Below, piece by piece: positions 9,998-21,258 of a stretch of 64,000 nt of DNA. The translations under genes and the position numbers were made by a program. Below the pieces are notes generated by a model, which was not told where the DNA came from, searched no databases, and saw nothing but the letters and a program-made list of their open reading frames with translations. Source of the DNA: Hybos culiciformis (lineage: Eukaryota; Arthropoda; Insecta; Diptera; Hybotidae); NCBI GenBank assembly GCA_964007475.1, contig OZ023273.1, forward strand, positions 85,323,712 to 85,387,711, read 5' to 3'. The stretch's first letter is position 1, and the number at the start of each line of letters is the position of its first letter.

Positions 9998-10341
9998 TTT
10001 CGGTGAATTGTGTTTTCGGTGAATTGTGTTTTCGGTGAATTGTGATTTCGGTAAATTGTGTATTCGGTGAATTGTGTTTTCGGTGAATTGTGTTTATTAC
10101 TATTTTCGTTGAATTGTGTTTTCGTTGAATTGTGTTTTCGGTGAATTGTGTTTTCGGTGAATTGTGTTCAATACTATTTCGGTGAATTGTGTTTTCGGTG
10201 AATTGTGTTTTCGGTGAATTGTGTATTCGGTGAATTGTGTTTTCGGTGAATTGTGTTTATTACTATTTTCGTTGAATTGTGTTTTCGGTGAATTGTGTTT
10301 TCGGTGAATTGTGATTTCGGTGAATTGTGTTTTCGCTGAAT
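9998..10341. repeat. 16-bp minisatellite
   Basis: About twenty copies of the unit CGGTGAATTGTGTTTT, with some variants (CGTTGAATTG, GTGATTTCGG). It sits inside the Helitron, exactly between the N-terminal and Rep parts. Open frames across it just encode the repeat. Confidence 0.9.
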
Positions 10342-10344
10342 TGA

Positions 10345-13300
10345 CGCGACACGGCGTCCAAGTGATGGTAATTTTACATCGTGTTGCCGGAAAGGAAAAA
10401 TTAAACTGCCAAAAGCAATGCGCATTGATGGAGAAATATTGGAGTATCCTTCATTTTTACATAGTATGCTGTCAGATCCAGACAATCCGCATTATAGTCA
10501 TTTCCGCAACCATATTCGTTCTTATAATAATGCTTTGTCATTCGCGTCAATGGGTGCCAAAATAGTCGATTTACCTGGTGGTGGTCCATACGTATTTAAA
10601 ATCAATGGGCAAACGCATCATCAAACATCGCACTTGCAACCAATAAATAATGAGAATCCTAAATATGCCCAACTTTTCTGGATTCTACACAAGCAACAGA
10701 CATTCGGCAAAATTATGCAGCAAATAATCAGGGTCGTCGAGAAATTCTTGAAAAAATCTATCGTTTTTACCGAGAAAATAACAGAATTGCGGTAAGTTAT
10801 ATGCTTATGCATGAAATCGAAGAGAGAGAAGCCGAAGAAGCAACTCAATCTGGCCTTCAAATTCCGGTCGTCAGCGTGGCTTTGCGTTTTGATAGACTGT
10901 CAAATCAACGTCAACACCAACATCCAACGAGGTGGCAATGATTTTTGTGAACGAAGATGAAGAGCCGCCATTTAAACGAGACATTCACATTTATCCTAAA
11001 AACCCGCAAGACCCGAATCAAAAATTCATCAATCTTCACATTTTATATCCAAATATGGATTCAATGACATATTCAATTTTTTTCCCTTTTGGAGAGCAGA
11101 ATGGCAACCAAATTGGCAGTGCGATTCGTATGAAGGAGCTCGATTGAATAGAGTTCGGAACAACATTGCCTTAAAATCTATTCGCAATCAATTTAATCCT
11201 ATCATTAGCGCTGGAAAATTGACACAGCAGTGGTTGGTAGATTCATATTTACAAGTGGAAGCGAACAACTTGAATTATATTAAACAGAATCAACAACGTC
11301 TTCGAGCAATACGAAAGGCTAGCAGATCATATTGCTAACTTACTACAAGAATGCTAACTTAGCACCTGGCGTATCTGTTATTCTTCCATCGAGTTTTGAA
11401 GGATCACCACGGAATATGCGTGAAAGATGTTGTGATTCTATGTCTATATTTTCCAAATGGGGGGCTCCCGATCTGTTCATCACTTTTACGGCAAATCCAA
11501 AATGGAATGAAATTATAGAAAATTTAAGTCGCGGTGAACAAGTAAGCAATAGACCTGATTTGGTTGCTAGAGTTTTCAGATTCAAGCTGGATTCTCTCAT
11601 TGATGATTTGACAAAACATGATATTTTTGGAAAGTCAATTGCTTGCGTATATTCAATTGAATTCCAAAAGCATTGTCTACCACGCGCATTTTATGTACGT
11701 TTACAGCGCAGCATAAATTTACAACTGCTCAAAGAATTGACGAAATTGTCTCTGCCGAAATGCCATCAAAAGAAAGCAATCCCCGTTTGAGGGAGATTGT
11801 GTTACAATGCATGATGCACGGTCCGTGCGGCCCAAGATTTCCTAAAGCACCATGATGGAAAATGCTCAAAACAATTTCCAAAAGAATTTAACGACATCAC
11901 ATCACCAAACGTCAACGGCTACGCATCATATCGACGTCGATCAACGGAAAAGGCAAAAGTCAGAGGAGTAGAAATGGACAGTCGTAATGTTGTTCCCTAT
12001 AATCCTTATTTAGCGTTAAAGTACAATGCGCACATTAACGTTGAAGTCTGTAAATCTCTTCGTGCCATTAAATACAGTTACAAATACATCTTCAAGGGAT
12101 TTGACTGCGCTAATGTTGCCATAACGTTGAATGAAGAACCGGAATTGAGATACAATGAGATAACTAATTTTATTAACTGTCGATACGTGAGTGCGCCTGA
12201 AGCAATTTGGCGTTTGGGAGAATATCCTATGCATGATAGATCACATAGTGTGATGAGACTTCCTTTCCATCTACCGAATCAGCAAAGTGTCATCGTTCAA
12301 GAAGGAAATGAAAACGAAGCATTATTAAGAGCACAAACAGGGTCAACAAAACTTCAGTCATGGTTTAAACTTAATGAAATGGACATAAATGCTCGACAAT
12401 ATCTGTATACTGAAATCCCTCATAATTATGTATTTTCAAAAGGAAGTTGGCGAGTCAGAAAGCGAGGCGGTGAGAAAGTTGTGGCAAGGATATATACAGT
12501 TTGAGTGAAGGATGAAGAACGGTTTTACTTGAGAATCTTGCTTTTACACGTACCAGGAGCACAAAGTTTTGAATCGCTGCGAACAGTAGACAACATTATT
12601 CACGAATCTTTCAAAAGTGCAGCTGCAGCAAGAGGGTTACTTAAATCTGATGATGAATGAAGTAACTGTTTAATTGATGGTGCCACGTACCTAATGCCTA
12701 AACAGTAACGGGAAATGTTTGCATGTATTTGTTGTTTTTGTCAGCCTTCGCGACCCCTGACATTATGGGAGAATCACGTCGCTGATTTCATACTTGATTA
12801 CTTAAAAAAAGATCCAGAAAATGTAGCGATCAACAAAGCTCTCAATGACATTGACTATATTCTTAAACAACATGGATTATCATGTGAAAAACTTGGTCTA
12901 CCAGTTCCAATAAGAAACGCTCATATCAACGATGATCAAGTTTTTGACACTTTGGAAGAGCAACGCGGTGCTGTTGAAAGAATAGCAAAACTCAATGAAA
13001 AACAATTAGACGCATTCATCTGCTACTTGCTACACGATGTTTTTATCTCGACGGTCCGGGTGGCTCTGCAAAAACTTTTCTCTACGAGACAATTTTAGCA
13101 TTGATTCGAAGTAGCGGAGAAATTTCATTGGCATTTGCAACAACTGCAATTGCATCAACTCAAAGGTGGAAGGACAGTTCACAGCGGTTTCACCCTTCCA
13201 GTTCCATTGCTTGATGAATTAGTCTCATCTATGCGACTTAATTCACCTGAAGCTGATAATCTACGAAACGCCTCCCTCATTTTAATTGATGAAATAACGA

Positions 13301-14345
13301 TGCTGTCGAAAAACGGATTACGCTGCATCGATAAGCTATTAAAAGAAATAATGAAAAGTGGTGAAAGTTTTGGAGGCAAAACAATAGTTGTCGGTGGTGA
13401 TTTTAGACAGATGCTTCCAGTAGTTCCTAAGGGCACACGTACAGACATAATTGAATGCTGCATTAAATCGAGCCCCCTATGGATTAATTTTAAACAACTA
13501 AACCTTTCGAGAGACATGCGGAGTGAGGGTCAAAATGAACACAATGATTGGCTTCTTAAGATAGGGTCAGCAAAATTGCCTCGTGCAGCTGGAATATATG
13601 ACGAAAATATTGTCGAAATTCCAACGGCAATGATTTCGAGTGGAGACTTGATTGAGAAAATTTTTGGCGATTTGCAGCAAATGTCCATGCAAGACCTTTC
13701 GAAACGAGTCATTGTAGCACCTACAAATGCGCAAACATAAGAAATGAATAGAAAGATAATCGATTTGATTGATGGTACTCTCAAATTTATTACAGCGCCG
13801 ATTCTGTTGTCAGTGAAGATGCCAATGACGCACTCAATTTCCCTGTAGAAATCCTCAATGAGCAAAGTCCATCCGGCATGCCACCTCATGTGTTGTTGCT
13901 TAAAAAAGGTGTCATCATCATGTTGCTTAGGAACTTGAACCCTAAAAAAGGGCTTTGTAATGGTACTCGATTGATAGTGGAAGATCTTGGGCGAAATTTG
14001 ATAAGAGATAAAATAATTTCAGCATGCAATCACAATGATACAGTTCTACCCCCCGCATTGATCTCGCTCCATGCGATACTACGTTGCCCTTCATTTTAAA
14101 ACGCCGCCAATTTCCAATAATTCCTGCGTACGCTATCACAATAAACAAAGCTCAAGGACAGTCATTTGATCATGTTGGCATAAGCTTAGAGACCGCAGTA
14201 TTTTCACACGGTATGTGGCTTTTTTACGCTCAAGAATGGCAAGTCAAGTGAAGGTACACATTGAAACAAATCCACAGCTGGGAAGATTATTGAATGACCA
14301 TCGGCAATTCACGCGTAATATAGTTTATGAAGAGGTTATTAATTA
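10345..14345 (+). pseudogene. Decayed Helitron Rep/helicase protein
   Basis: A rolling-circle transposase in many frames. From 10345 come the zinc-rich and N-terminal parts (EYPSFLHSMLSD, FPFGEQNG). The Helitron-like N domain is at 11144-11790 (MLTYYKNANLAPGV, PDLFITFTANPKW, YSIEFQK). The two-His Rep motif reads LPRAHFMY, so one of the histidines is lost. At 11974-12504 comes NPYLALKYNAHINVE. The PIF1-like helicase runs from 12715: Walker A GPGGSAKT at about 13055 (Ala for Gly), Walker B LILIDEITML, then GDFRQMLPV, and the C-terminal [14 protein letters not shown] at about 14140. At least eight frame breaks or stops make it inactive. Confidence 0.88.
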
Positions 14346-14377
14346 AAAACTATTAGCATATTCATGAGTGGGGCGCC

Positions 14378-14400
14378 TTAGGCGGCTTACAATCGACTAG
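14378..14400 (+). repeat. Helitron 3' terminus (hairpin plus CTAG)
   Basis: A short stem (CGCC TTA GGCG with a few outer pairs) lies about 10 bp before CTAG at 14397-14400, and the next base is T. This matches the Helitron rule of a 3' hairpin, CTRR end and insertion before T. It lies 55 bp after the last helicase remnant. The 5' TC end was not located. Confidence 0.72.
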
Positions 14401-14474
14401 TATATTATATAATATAAATATCGTATTTTACAACACGCTCACTTGCTGAAACATAAAAAAATTAACCTAAAAAA

Positions 14475-15205
14475 AATTATTAAATTTTCAACACAATCCT
14501 AAATTCTTAACACAAATGTTGTGTTTTTCTTTTGTAACTGTTTTAGTTAAATAATCTGCTACCATCTCGTCTGTAGATATATATTGAATATTTACGGAAC
14601 GATCTTCAATTTTTTCTCTTAAAAAATGATATCTGATGTCAATATGTTTTTTTGTTTGTCTGAAACCATCTGATTCTAAAGATTATATTGCATCCTGATT
14701 ATCACAAATAATTGTAACCCTTGACATATTTTAGGTGTAAAGTTAAGTTATAAGTTGTTCTAACCAAATTGATTTCTGAATAGATTAGGATATAGCCATA
14801 TACTATGCTTCAGTACTAGATAATGCCACTGTTGGCTGTCTTTTAAGTTTTACTACACCATGAAACTGCACCACCCGACAATATAAATACGTAAACATGA
14901 ACGGCACTTGTCGATATCTGATGCCCAATCAGAATCACTGTATCCGTGTAAACCACCACCATCGCTAGTAAATTTTAATTTGAAATTGATTGTTCCTTTC
15001 AGATACCTCATTTTTCGTTTAACGGCTTTCCAATGTGGTAAACTATAATTGAAATTAAATCTACTGACATCATTTACTGTACACTGTGATAAATAAAGTA
15101 AACTGCCTATTGCTTCTTGATAAGGAATCTTCTCAATATTCTCTTTTTCTTTAGCATCATCTGCTACTTGCTAGATAACATTTATGATTTATAATTTTTG
15201 ATTTG
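14475..15205 (-). pseudogene. copia-type pol fragment (RNase H side)
   Basis: Minus-strand translation gives recognisable Ty1/copia reverse transcriptase C-terminus and RNase H: IGSLLYLSQCTVNDVSRFN, then KRKMRYLKGT, then GYSDSDWASD with the first RNase H Asp, and further on TDEMVADYLTK near the end. Several stops and shifts are present. It joins the part at 15970-16200, from which it was separated by an inserted element. Confidence 0.78.
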
Positions 15206-15208
15206 CAA

Positions 15209-15969
15209 CACAGAAAAAAATTTGCTCGTACTCATTACGTCAAAAAAGTTCGTTAATGACATTCTCGTTAAGATAACGAAAAATAATGAATAAATACGTT
15301 TTTGTAACGTAAATTTCGTTTATTTTCTATTACGAACCTTTTTTTTCATTTTTAGTACTCGTTAAAAACGTTCGTTATCGTTAAATACGGGAAACAAAAA
15401 TTTCAATCCATACAGAATTTATATTTTCCATTTTACACATTGCCGTAAATTTAGTTCATAGCTCAGTGGCAGAGTTGATGGATTGCAATGTTTAGGACAG
15501 TGGTTCGAAGCCACAAGCGGGCATAAAAAAAATTATTAAAAAAAAATTAAATAAAAAAATTTAAAAAATAAGTAATAAAAATAGAAACATAAATAAAAAA
15601 AATTAATAAATAAAAAAAAAAAATAAAAAAAAATAAAAAAAAAAATTAAAAAAAAAAAAATAAATAAATAAATAAATAAAAAAATAAATAAAAAAAAAAA
15701 TAAAAAAAAAATTAAAATAAAAAATAAAAAAGAAATAAATAAAAAATTAAATAAATAAAAAAAAAAATTTAGTCTAGTAAAATTTTTCTTTCGTATTTGC
15801 GGTGTTTTTGCTGAAGAATTTGAAAGGTTTTTGGTTTTGGGGTATAACGAACTTTTTTAACGAACTACGAGCTTTTTTCAACGAAATGTTCGTTGTAGCC
15901 AAAATAACGAATTTTTCGTTGATTTTAACGAATTATTTAGTTATTAGTACGAGCAAATTTTTTTCTGTG
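15209..15969. mobile_element. Non-autonomous DNA element with perfect 24-bp inverted ends
   Basis: Ends CACAGAAAAAAATTTGCTCG..; the right end (15946-15969) is the exact reverse complement over 24 bp. The copia sequence is continuous once it is removed, leaving either a 2-bp AA duplication or, if CAC is counted as target, AACAC. Subterminal regions are full of TTCGTT/AACGAA motifs in both orientations, possible transposase sites. Family uncertain: the CACxx ends and short duplication are compatible with a CACTA-type relative. It encodes no protein and contains a tRNA-like segment with a long A-rich tail. Confidence 0.8.
15453..15520 (+). repeat. tRNA-like segment with Pol III boxes (SINE head or tRNA pseudogene)
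   Basis: A-box TAGCTCAGTGG (15459-15469) and B-box GGTTCGAAGCC (15502-15512) both fit the internal Pol III promoter. The D arm (GCTC..GAGT) and T arm (GTGG..CCAC) fold well, while the anticodon stem does not pair. It is followed by about 250 bp of A-rich sequence, as in a retroposed SINE. It is unlikely to be a working tRNA. Confidence 0.7.
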
Positions 15970-16200
15970 AACACTAGGCGTAGATACTGGATGACAATCT
16001 GTCATATTAAAGTCATTTAATACTTCTTTGATATACGCATGTTGATCTAACTCAATTGTATTATTTTACTTACAAATTTTCATGCCAAGACAGTTTTTCG
16101 CTGATCCTAAGTCTCTCGTCTTAAACGATGCGCTAACAGTTTCCTTCAAATTATTTAGAACTGATATATCTCCATAAAATCAAAAAATTATCAACATCCA
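15970..16200 (-). pseudogene. copia-type pol fragment (reverse transcriptase side)
   Basis: Minus-strand translation shows FKTRDLGSAKNCLGMKI, LDQHAYIKEVLNDFNMTDCHPVSTP and a poor copy of the upstream YVDD region, all typical of copia reverse transcriptase. It continues directly into the fragment at 14475-15205 when the inserted element is removed. Confidence 0.78.
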
Positions 16201-17396
16201 AAAATTTTTACAGTAATATTTACAAAAATATATTAGAAACTAATCATCCTGCCATGAAGGTTAAAAAAATTTAATGCATCGATCCAAATTTATGTCACTA
16301 TGCTTGAAGGTAAAAGAAAAGCTTTAGATATAAATAATGTTAATATGATTGTACACTCAAAGAAATAATGCAATCAAAACAACAAAAAGTTGCTTCAATT
16401 TAAAGTGAGATTTCTTCGCATTGTCCCTACAGAGAATTATTCGATTTGAAAAATAATAGTAGTTCATTTCAAAATCGAAAGCAGAAATTAGCAAGTATCT
16501 TTCGAAATGAAAACAAAATAATGCAAGTAAAAATAAAAACTTTGATTTCATTTCAACAGATAAAAGTTCGATTTAAAAGCATCAATAAGGAATAGGATTT
16601 CGATTTGATGTCTAAGTAACTTAAAAAGAAATTTTATGGTTCAAAAAGGATAAATATCACTTATAATCGATATATTGATCATCAATTTAACAAAAAGACA
16701 TTCATTTTTAATCGATATTTGGTACTTCAAAATGAGAGACAGGATTTTGAAAAAAATTAAGAAATCTTGTTTTCAAGTTTAGAAAATTCATTAAATTGTA
16801 ACTCATTTACAATGTATTGATCATCAATTTAACATAAAGACAATAATTTTCAAACCACGTTTAGTACTTCAAATTTTCACCTGTAATAAAAGATTGGTTT
16901 AAGGAAAGATTTTTAATTAATAATAAACATAAATATATTTCTTTTGCAAAACTAAAACAATATTTCTTTGTAAGTAATAAAAAAAAGTATGAGTAATTTA
17001 TGCTTCGGTACTTCAGAATATTGTGCATAAATAAAACTACCACTATAATTTATATAGTTATGAATGTAAATTAATTAACATTATTATTAAAATATATTAA
17101 GATAAGTCTCTTTTTCAAAAACTAAAACTAAAACAATATTCTTTGCAAAAAATAAAAAAAAAATATATATTTAAATTATGTGTAATATGTATATGATTTG
17201 ATACTATGAAATATTTGCATAAATCTATCACTAGCATTTATATACCTAGTTGTGAACTCGGTTGTAAATGAAAATTAATAAACAATATTATTTAAAAATA
17301 TTAAAATTGCATAAAGCCCACTAACAGTATCATATATTATTGTTATAACCCAAAAAAAGGCTTAATGCAGGAACAAATATTATAGTTATAGAAAAA
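16200..17396. other. Gene-free stretch: CACTC terminus and subterminal repeats
   Basis: At 16354 the sequence CACTCAAAGAAATAATGCAATC begins, the inverted match of the sequence ending at 47149. After it come many scattered motifs of the type TTCATTTCAA / ACTTCAAAATGA on both strands, similar to those at 45180-47149. I read this as the left end of the large element that carries genes A and B. Some of it (16200-16350) is unassigned. Confidence 0.5.
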
Positions 17397-19164
17397 CTAT
17401 TTTTTAAGTTTTAATTTGTACATCAAATTTCCTGCATTTGAATTTGGTAAATCTTCTTTCAAATTAATTTCAAATAAAAAATTTTGTATAAATGTCCATA
17501 CGTGGATTGACTCTTCTGGATATTTTATGTTGAAAACATGAAAAATCTTGAAACATGTGTTGAGCGCTTTAATTAATGAATCGCATTCATAATAAATATT
17601 TTTGTCACAGAAAACGAAAACATTTTTGATTGAAGTAAAATTGTCTCCAACACAGAAGATATATGGTTGCATTCGTTCATTGGAAATATCACATATGTCA
17701 CTTGGTTGGTTTATTAATTTTAATAAACTTCTTTGAGAATCAATTATAGTAAATTTCTTTAATGTTTTTTCGTTTTTTTTCTTGAAGTAGTTTGTAGGCT
17801 TTAATATACCGTGCAGCATGTTTAATAATGAAGCAAATTTAGAGTCTGTAAAATATAAACATATAGGTAAGCTACATATTTTTGCCTCTAATATATAAAA
17901 AATTCAATAAATTAATAAACATGTAACGTACTTTCATCTAGAACTGATTCTGTGAGCCAGTAATCCTTCCATAACTTTAAATTCGCTCCGTAAGTAAATT
18001 CCGCTGCAAAAATAGGTAGTACACATTCCATAAATATTTTGCAATTTTCAAAAAAGCATAAGTCAGATTTTTCAAAAGCAAATTTAAAATCAATATCAAT
18101 CTGCAAACATTAAAAGAAAAATAAATTTATTTTGAAGATAGTCAATCGTATATTTTAGAAATTTACCAAGCGGGGTGCAATCGGATTCTTATAAAGCGGC
18201 CACTCATTAATAATATTAAAAATTGATATGTCATTCTGATATTTCTTGAAATCGATGGAACGAAATGCGGTTGTCTCCTTCCATTTGATAACTATTTCAT
18301 CAACATCGTTGGAGTTCCGCTGCAACCATATTTTCTTAGTTTCCGCGTCACATTCTAAAATAATATTTAAATTAATATAATTTTATTCGATATATACAGT
18401 AAAAAAAAATTATTTCCCGAAGTCCTTGTAAAAATTAAATCACATTTTAAATAGAGATTATTTATTTATTTTTTTTAAAATTGATAAAAATTTTATTGAT
18501 CGTAATAATAATAAAAATGAATTAATATTTCTCAAAAGTTTAATGCATTTCGCTAATAAGAAAAAAAAAATTATCTTACCAGAATATTGTCCGTATTTTT
18601 TTTCAATAAGATTTTTCTTGAAATTTTCTTTTAATTCATATTTATTTGCGATATCTTTATGGGACCTGCAATAATTATAATACCTTGAGCTTAATCTGCC
18701 TCTTGCTCTTTGACCTTTGCTGGGTGGAGTGTACCAAGAAAGCTGTAAAAACATTAACAAATATTTCAGAATACATTATTAGTTAAAAAATTAATTTAAG
18801 TCTGTTTTGTTTTACCTTGTCTTCGCCTTTAAAAAGATTTGAAATTTGATTTGCTAAATATTCAAAAACAGCAGCAGTAATTTCAGTGTTCTCTAAAATA
18901 ATCGATAATTGCACCAAAAAGCCTTCATCGATCTTTTTCTATTAAAATTTCACCTTGTTCATTATAACGCTTCAGCACATTTTGATAATCATTTTGTATA
19001 ATTTCAGTTATAATCTAGCAAAATAGATTTAGATAAATGTTTAAATTTTATAAAACATATTTAAAGTTTATAATTTCGATAAAATTTGTGGTTAACTTAC
19101 GTAATTTTTTGTTGTGAATGTTGAAGTTTCTAACGGCTTTTCATTTTCATAAATGGGCTTTTCC
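17397..19164 (-). pseudogene. Gene B of the two-gene cassette, 3' exons
   Basis: Minus-strand gene in several exons; the 5' part is at 35041-35380, beyond Polinton 1. Visible exons: rest of exon 2 to 19101 (donor GTAAGT); about 18830-19015 with a frame change in an A run; about 18590-18742 (WYTPPSKGQ, then ARGRLSSRYYN); about 18175-18355; about 17933-18101; and the last exon about 17397-17850 (MQPYIFCVGDN, YPEESIHVWTFIQ). Similar proteins are widespread, uncharacterised and repeated in insect genomes, and by context accompany transposase-like gene A. The function is unknown. At least two one-base shifts suggest it is dead. Confidence 0.55.
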
Positions 19165-19170
19165 AGTTTC
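19165..19170. repeat. Target duplication AGTTTC (left) of Polinton 1
   Basis: AGTTTC directly precedes the terminal AGTAGG of the element and recurs at 35041-35046 directly after its other end. Six bp is the standard Polinton duplication. The site lies in exon 2 of gene B. Confidence 0.95.
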
Positions 19171-21190
19171 AGTAGGTACAATGTGAGGTTTCTGCGCCAC
19201 GGAGCCGGAGCCATCGGAGCCACTTATAGAGGTGAATAAGGTGAATTTAGGTGAATTAGGTGAATTTAGGTGAATTAGGTGAATTTTTGGCGGTTATTTT
19301 CAAATTTTTGCTGAATTAGATGAATTTTTGACGGTTATTTTCAAATTTTCGCTGAATTAGATGAATTTTTTCGGTGAATTAGGTGAATTTTTTCGCTGAA
19401 TAAGGTGAATTTTTTTTAGCTGAATTAGATGAATTTTTGGCGGTTATTTTCAAATTTTCGCTGAATAAGATGAATTTTTTAGATGAATTAGATAAATTTT
19501 TGGATGTTATTTTCAAATTTTCAGAGGATCAGGGGTGAATTTCATATTTTTTATGTATGGAGAAAATTGAAACTAACTTTATTCGGATAGGGGAAATTAC
19601 TAAACATATTTATTATTCGCTTATTCCCCTCGATGAAAAAAAGTTTTATTATTTCCCGTCAGATGGCATAAATAGTTTTACGTGCAGAATAATTTCGGAT
19701 AATTTCTAGGAGAATATTACGATCAATAAAAATTTCAAGAAAAAGAGCATAATTATTCGGATACGGGAAATTAGTAAACATATTTTTTATTCGGCTTTGA
19801 GAGCTTAAGATAATATTAATTCAGCATTATGAAAAAACATTTTTAGTATTTCCCGTCAGATAGCATAAATAGTTTTATAATATCGATCATCTGAAAATTT
19901 TAAGAAAAAAAAAAATAAAAAAACACTTTTGCAAAAGGATAACGTTATTTTTATTGTATGCAATAATTACATTTCTCCATAAATACGAAAATTTTAAATA
20001 TATTATTTAAAGCGCAGCGGTTAGTATTAATAATATGAGAAGTACAATCAAAATTATAATTATAGATCGAATTAAGATTTATCTCTTTATTGATATCAAT
20101 AATTTTCTCCGATGATAGAAATTTGCTCAACATGATTTTTTTGTTATATCCGGCAACAATGATTGTAAATTGATCAAATTTCCTCAAATAATCAGCTAAT
20201 CGTATATAATCTAAGTCTCCATAATCCCAATCCAAACCATTAATATAATTTTTGCAATATTCATTTTGCTTAACCGCTGTAGGGTTTAATTCATTATACG
20301 AATATGGAGGTTTAAAAGTTGTGCATTCCGGAGTAGGATGATCAGCCCTCATACAGCATATCTCTTTCACAAATAATTGACCGAAGTTACCGAAAACAAA
20401 TTGTAAATCAATAAAAACAGTTGTATCTCTTGAAGTATAATGTTCGAATGATGGGGAATCAAGTTGCGGTATGTTTTTATGGATATATTTTTACGCATCA
20501 AAGAATATGAAAAACACTTATCCAATTCATAATGAAATAGAATGAAAAGGAAAATCAATTGCTCCATATTTTTATTTATAAATTTTTTTTCATGCAAGAT
20601 CGTAAAAATATAATTAAAAAAGATGAAAATAACGGAATTAGAGAAGAGAAACCCCAATTTTAGTATAAATACGTTAGCACAATTAGTTTCAAATCATAAG
20701 TTTCGTGAAAGTCGCTCTAAAATAAAATAAAAAATTAAAAAATAAAAAAATTAAAAATAAGTTTGTGCAAGAATACATATAAACAAATTTTTTAAGAATT
20801 ATTTAACCGAATTATTTAAGTTTAAAGTAAATAAAAAATTTAATTGAAATTTTAAAAAATATTATTATAAAATCCGTTTTTCTTGTGTTATCATCTACGT
20901 ATGATATTCTTAAAATAAAGAAGTGTAAATTAAAAAAAAAAAATTAATTAAAATTTTAAAGACAATTCGGAATGATAGGAACTTCTGAATATGAAAGAGA
21001 ATTGAAAATAAGTCAGTACAATTAGTTTTAAATCATAAGTTTGATTAAAGTCGCTCTAAAATAAAATAAAAAAATTAAAAAAATTTAAAAAATTAAAAAA
21101 ATTTTCCTTTGATAAAATCGATATCGTTAATAAGGTTTTGTGAGGTATAATATAGCGGCACCTCAAATTAACGCGGCGGTGCGGCTCGGA
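19171..21190. repeat. Left terminal inverted repeat of Polinton 1 (about 2.0 kb)
   Basis: Matches 32975-35040 in inverse. The outer 400 bp (19215-19560) are a degenerate minisatellite of GGTGAATTAG-type units. The middle holds a copy of the nuclease-like gene. The inner part has a direct repeat (about 20668-20740 and 21009-21085, GTCGCTCTAAAATAAAATAA). The inner border lies at the GCGGTGCGGCT motif near 21180. Confidence 0.92.
19951..20430 (-). pseudogene. Nuclease-like gene in left TIR of Polinton 1, start lost
   Basis: About 150 readable residues including CCMRADHPTPECTTFKPPYSY, GLDWDYGDLDYIRL and a C-terminal C-x2-H-x6-C cluster (DCTSH..RCALNN). Related to the 165-residue protein of Polinton 2 (59734-60231). 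Fold and role are inferred: an RNase H/exonuclease-like domain with an early Asp and a zinc cluster. Compared with the internal copy at 31980, about 20 bp carrying the ATG are missing here. Confidence 0.6.
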
Positions 21191-21258
21191 AAAATAAATA
21201 AAAATAAAAATTAATTAAAACAAAAATTAATTAAAATAAAAAATTAATTAAATTAAAA

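Noticed and set aside
10174..10485. 103-codon frame on the minus strand, His/Asn-rich
   Set aside because: It is the 16-bp minisatellite read as protein.
15453..15520. Functional tRNA gene
   Set aside because: The anticodon stem does not pair and it is buried in an inserted element with an A-rich tail.
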